DNA of 34,318 bases, taken from positions 1 to 34,318 of the forward strand of contig CANRMC010000011.1 in the NCBI GenBank assembly GCA_947631605.1, read 5' to 3'. The notes beneath the pieces are model-generated. The model was given only the letters and a program-made list of their open reading frames with translations, was not told the origin of the DNA and made no database searches. Position numbers and translations under genes: made by a program. This document shows, piece by piece, positions 33,421-34,318 of the stretch. This DNA comes from an uncultured Lachnospiraceae bacterium (GTDB lineage Bacteria; Bacillota; Clostridia; Lachnospirales; Lachnospiraceae). Position 1 is the first letter of the stretch, and every line of letters starts with the position of its first letter.

Positions 33421-34318
33421 ATGGAATTAGCCAAAGCATATGTGCAGATTATTCCTTCAGCCAACGGTATCAGTGGCAGTATTGCACAGGCAATCGGTGG
33501 AGAAGCTGAATCTGCAGGGAGAAGCGCAGGAAATAAAATTGCCTCTGGAATCAAAACAGCAATAATAGCGGCAGGTATTGGCACAGCGCTAAAAAAATCA
33601 ATTTCTGAAGCTGCAGACTTGGAACAGAGCTTGGGCGGCATTGAAACGCTGTTTGGAGCAAGCGGGAAATCTTTAGATGAATATGCTACCTCGGTTGGTA
33701 AATCAGCAAACGAGGTAGCAGGCGAGTATAACAAGCTCATACAGGCTCAAGAAACGATGATTAAATATGCTGATCAGGCATATAAAACAGCAGGAATCTC
33801 GGCAAATAATTACGCGGAAACCGCAACCAGCTTTGCAGCAGCATTAATAAGCAGTTTGGATGGTGATACCAATGCAGCAGCAGAAGCGGCCAATACAGCA
33901 ATCATAGATATGGCGGATAACGCAAATAAGATGGGTACAGCTATGGAGAGTATCCAATATGCTTACCAGGGTTTTGCGAAGCAGAACTATACAATGCTGG
34001 ATAACCTTAAGCTTGGATATGGCGGTACCAAGACAGAAATGGAAAGACTGCTTGCTGACGCTTCGGAGATTTCCGGCATTGAATATAACTTAGACAATCT
34101 AAACGACGTATATTCGGCAATTCATGTAATACAGGAAAAGCTTGGGATAACCGGAACAACTGCGAAGGAAGCTGCGGAAACATTATCAGGATCCTTCTCT
34201 TCCATGAAAGCCTCTGCATCTAACTTTCTCGCAAACCTTGCTTTAGGAAGGGACATTCAACCAGCTTTGTCGGCTCTGGTAGAAACAACAAAGACATATC
34301 TGGTTGACAACCTTATAC
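33421..34318 (+). CDS. Tail tape measure protein (N-terminal part, truncated by window end)
   Basis: MELAKAYVQIIPSANGISGSIAQAIGGEAESAGRSAGNKIASGIKTAIIAAGIGTALKKSISEAADLEQSLGGIETLFG...; open to window end, absent from ORF track. Confidence 0.88.
   Translation, partial: MELAKAYVQIIPSANGISGSIAQAIGGEAESAGRSAGNKIASGIKTAIIAAGIGTALKKSISEAADLEQSLGGIETLFGASGKSLDEYATSVGKSANEVAGEYNKLIQAQETMIKYADQAYKTAGISANNYAETATSFAAALISSLDGDTNAAAEAANTAIIDMADNANKMGTAMESIQYAYQGFAKQNYTMLDNLKLGYGGTKTEMERLLADASEISGIEYNLDNLNDVYSAIHVIQEKLGITGTTAKEAAETLSGSFSSMKASASNFLANLALGRDIQPALSALVETTKTYLVDNLI

Larger units (their letters stand above)
9301..34318. mobile_element. Prophage (left part; attL near 9301-9312; right end beyond window)
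   Basis: cotJC interruption, adjacent large serine recombinase, lysogeny/early/late phage modules in order. Confidence 0.92.

Noticed and set aside
1-34318. CRISPR array, tRNA or rRNA genes
   Set aside because: No regularly spaced direct repeats and no cloverleaf or rRNA-like sequence noticed on reading

Overview
Low-GC Firmicutes (Lachnospiraceae/Clostridia-like) chromosome with the left ~24.9 kb of an integrated temperate siphovirus-type prophage. Host part (1-9312): rpsT, holA, a multi-PAS/GGDEF/GAF protein, glgB, an N/G/Y-tailed membrane protein, an FMN reductase-like protein and the spore-coat operon cotJA-cotJB-cotJC. cotJC reads normally for 31 codons (MWIYEKRLQCPVNIKETNAKLAQAIISQYGG) and is then interrupted by foreign DNA whose first gene, on the minus strand, is a large serine recombinase. 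This looks like a prophage inserted in a mother-cell sporulation gene, a skin-element-like arrangement. Prophage part (about 9313 to the window end; right end not included): a leftward lysogeny operon (SOS-type S24 repressor, DnaQ/TerB-like/BRCT protein, voltage-gated K+ channel); a Cro-like gene with palindromic operators; small early genes; a three-stem-loop region next to a HUH-Rep/RNase H-like fusion; a sigma-like factor; a DNA-modification/anti-restriction island (SNF2-methyltransferase fusion, PAPS-reductase-like PP-loop protein, C5-methyltransferase with internal repeats, DUF4406, ASCH, Lar-like); a DUF1492-like late regulator with 9-bp iterons; and a morphogenesis module. That module has the unusual order portal - MuF - TerL - scaffold - MCP, a MuF protein with a PD-(D/E)XK-type toxin-like C-terminus, and a textbook -1 frameshift site in the tail-assembly chaperone. 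All family names come from motif recognition by eye; no database search was run.
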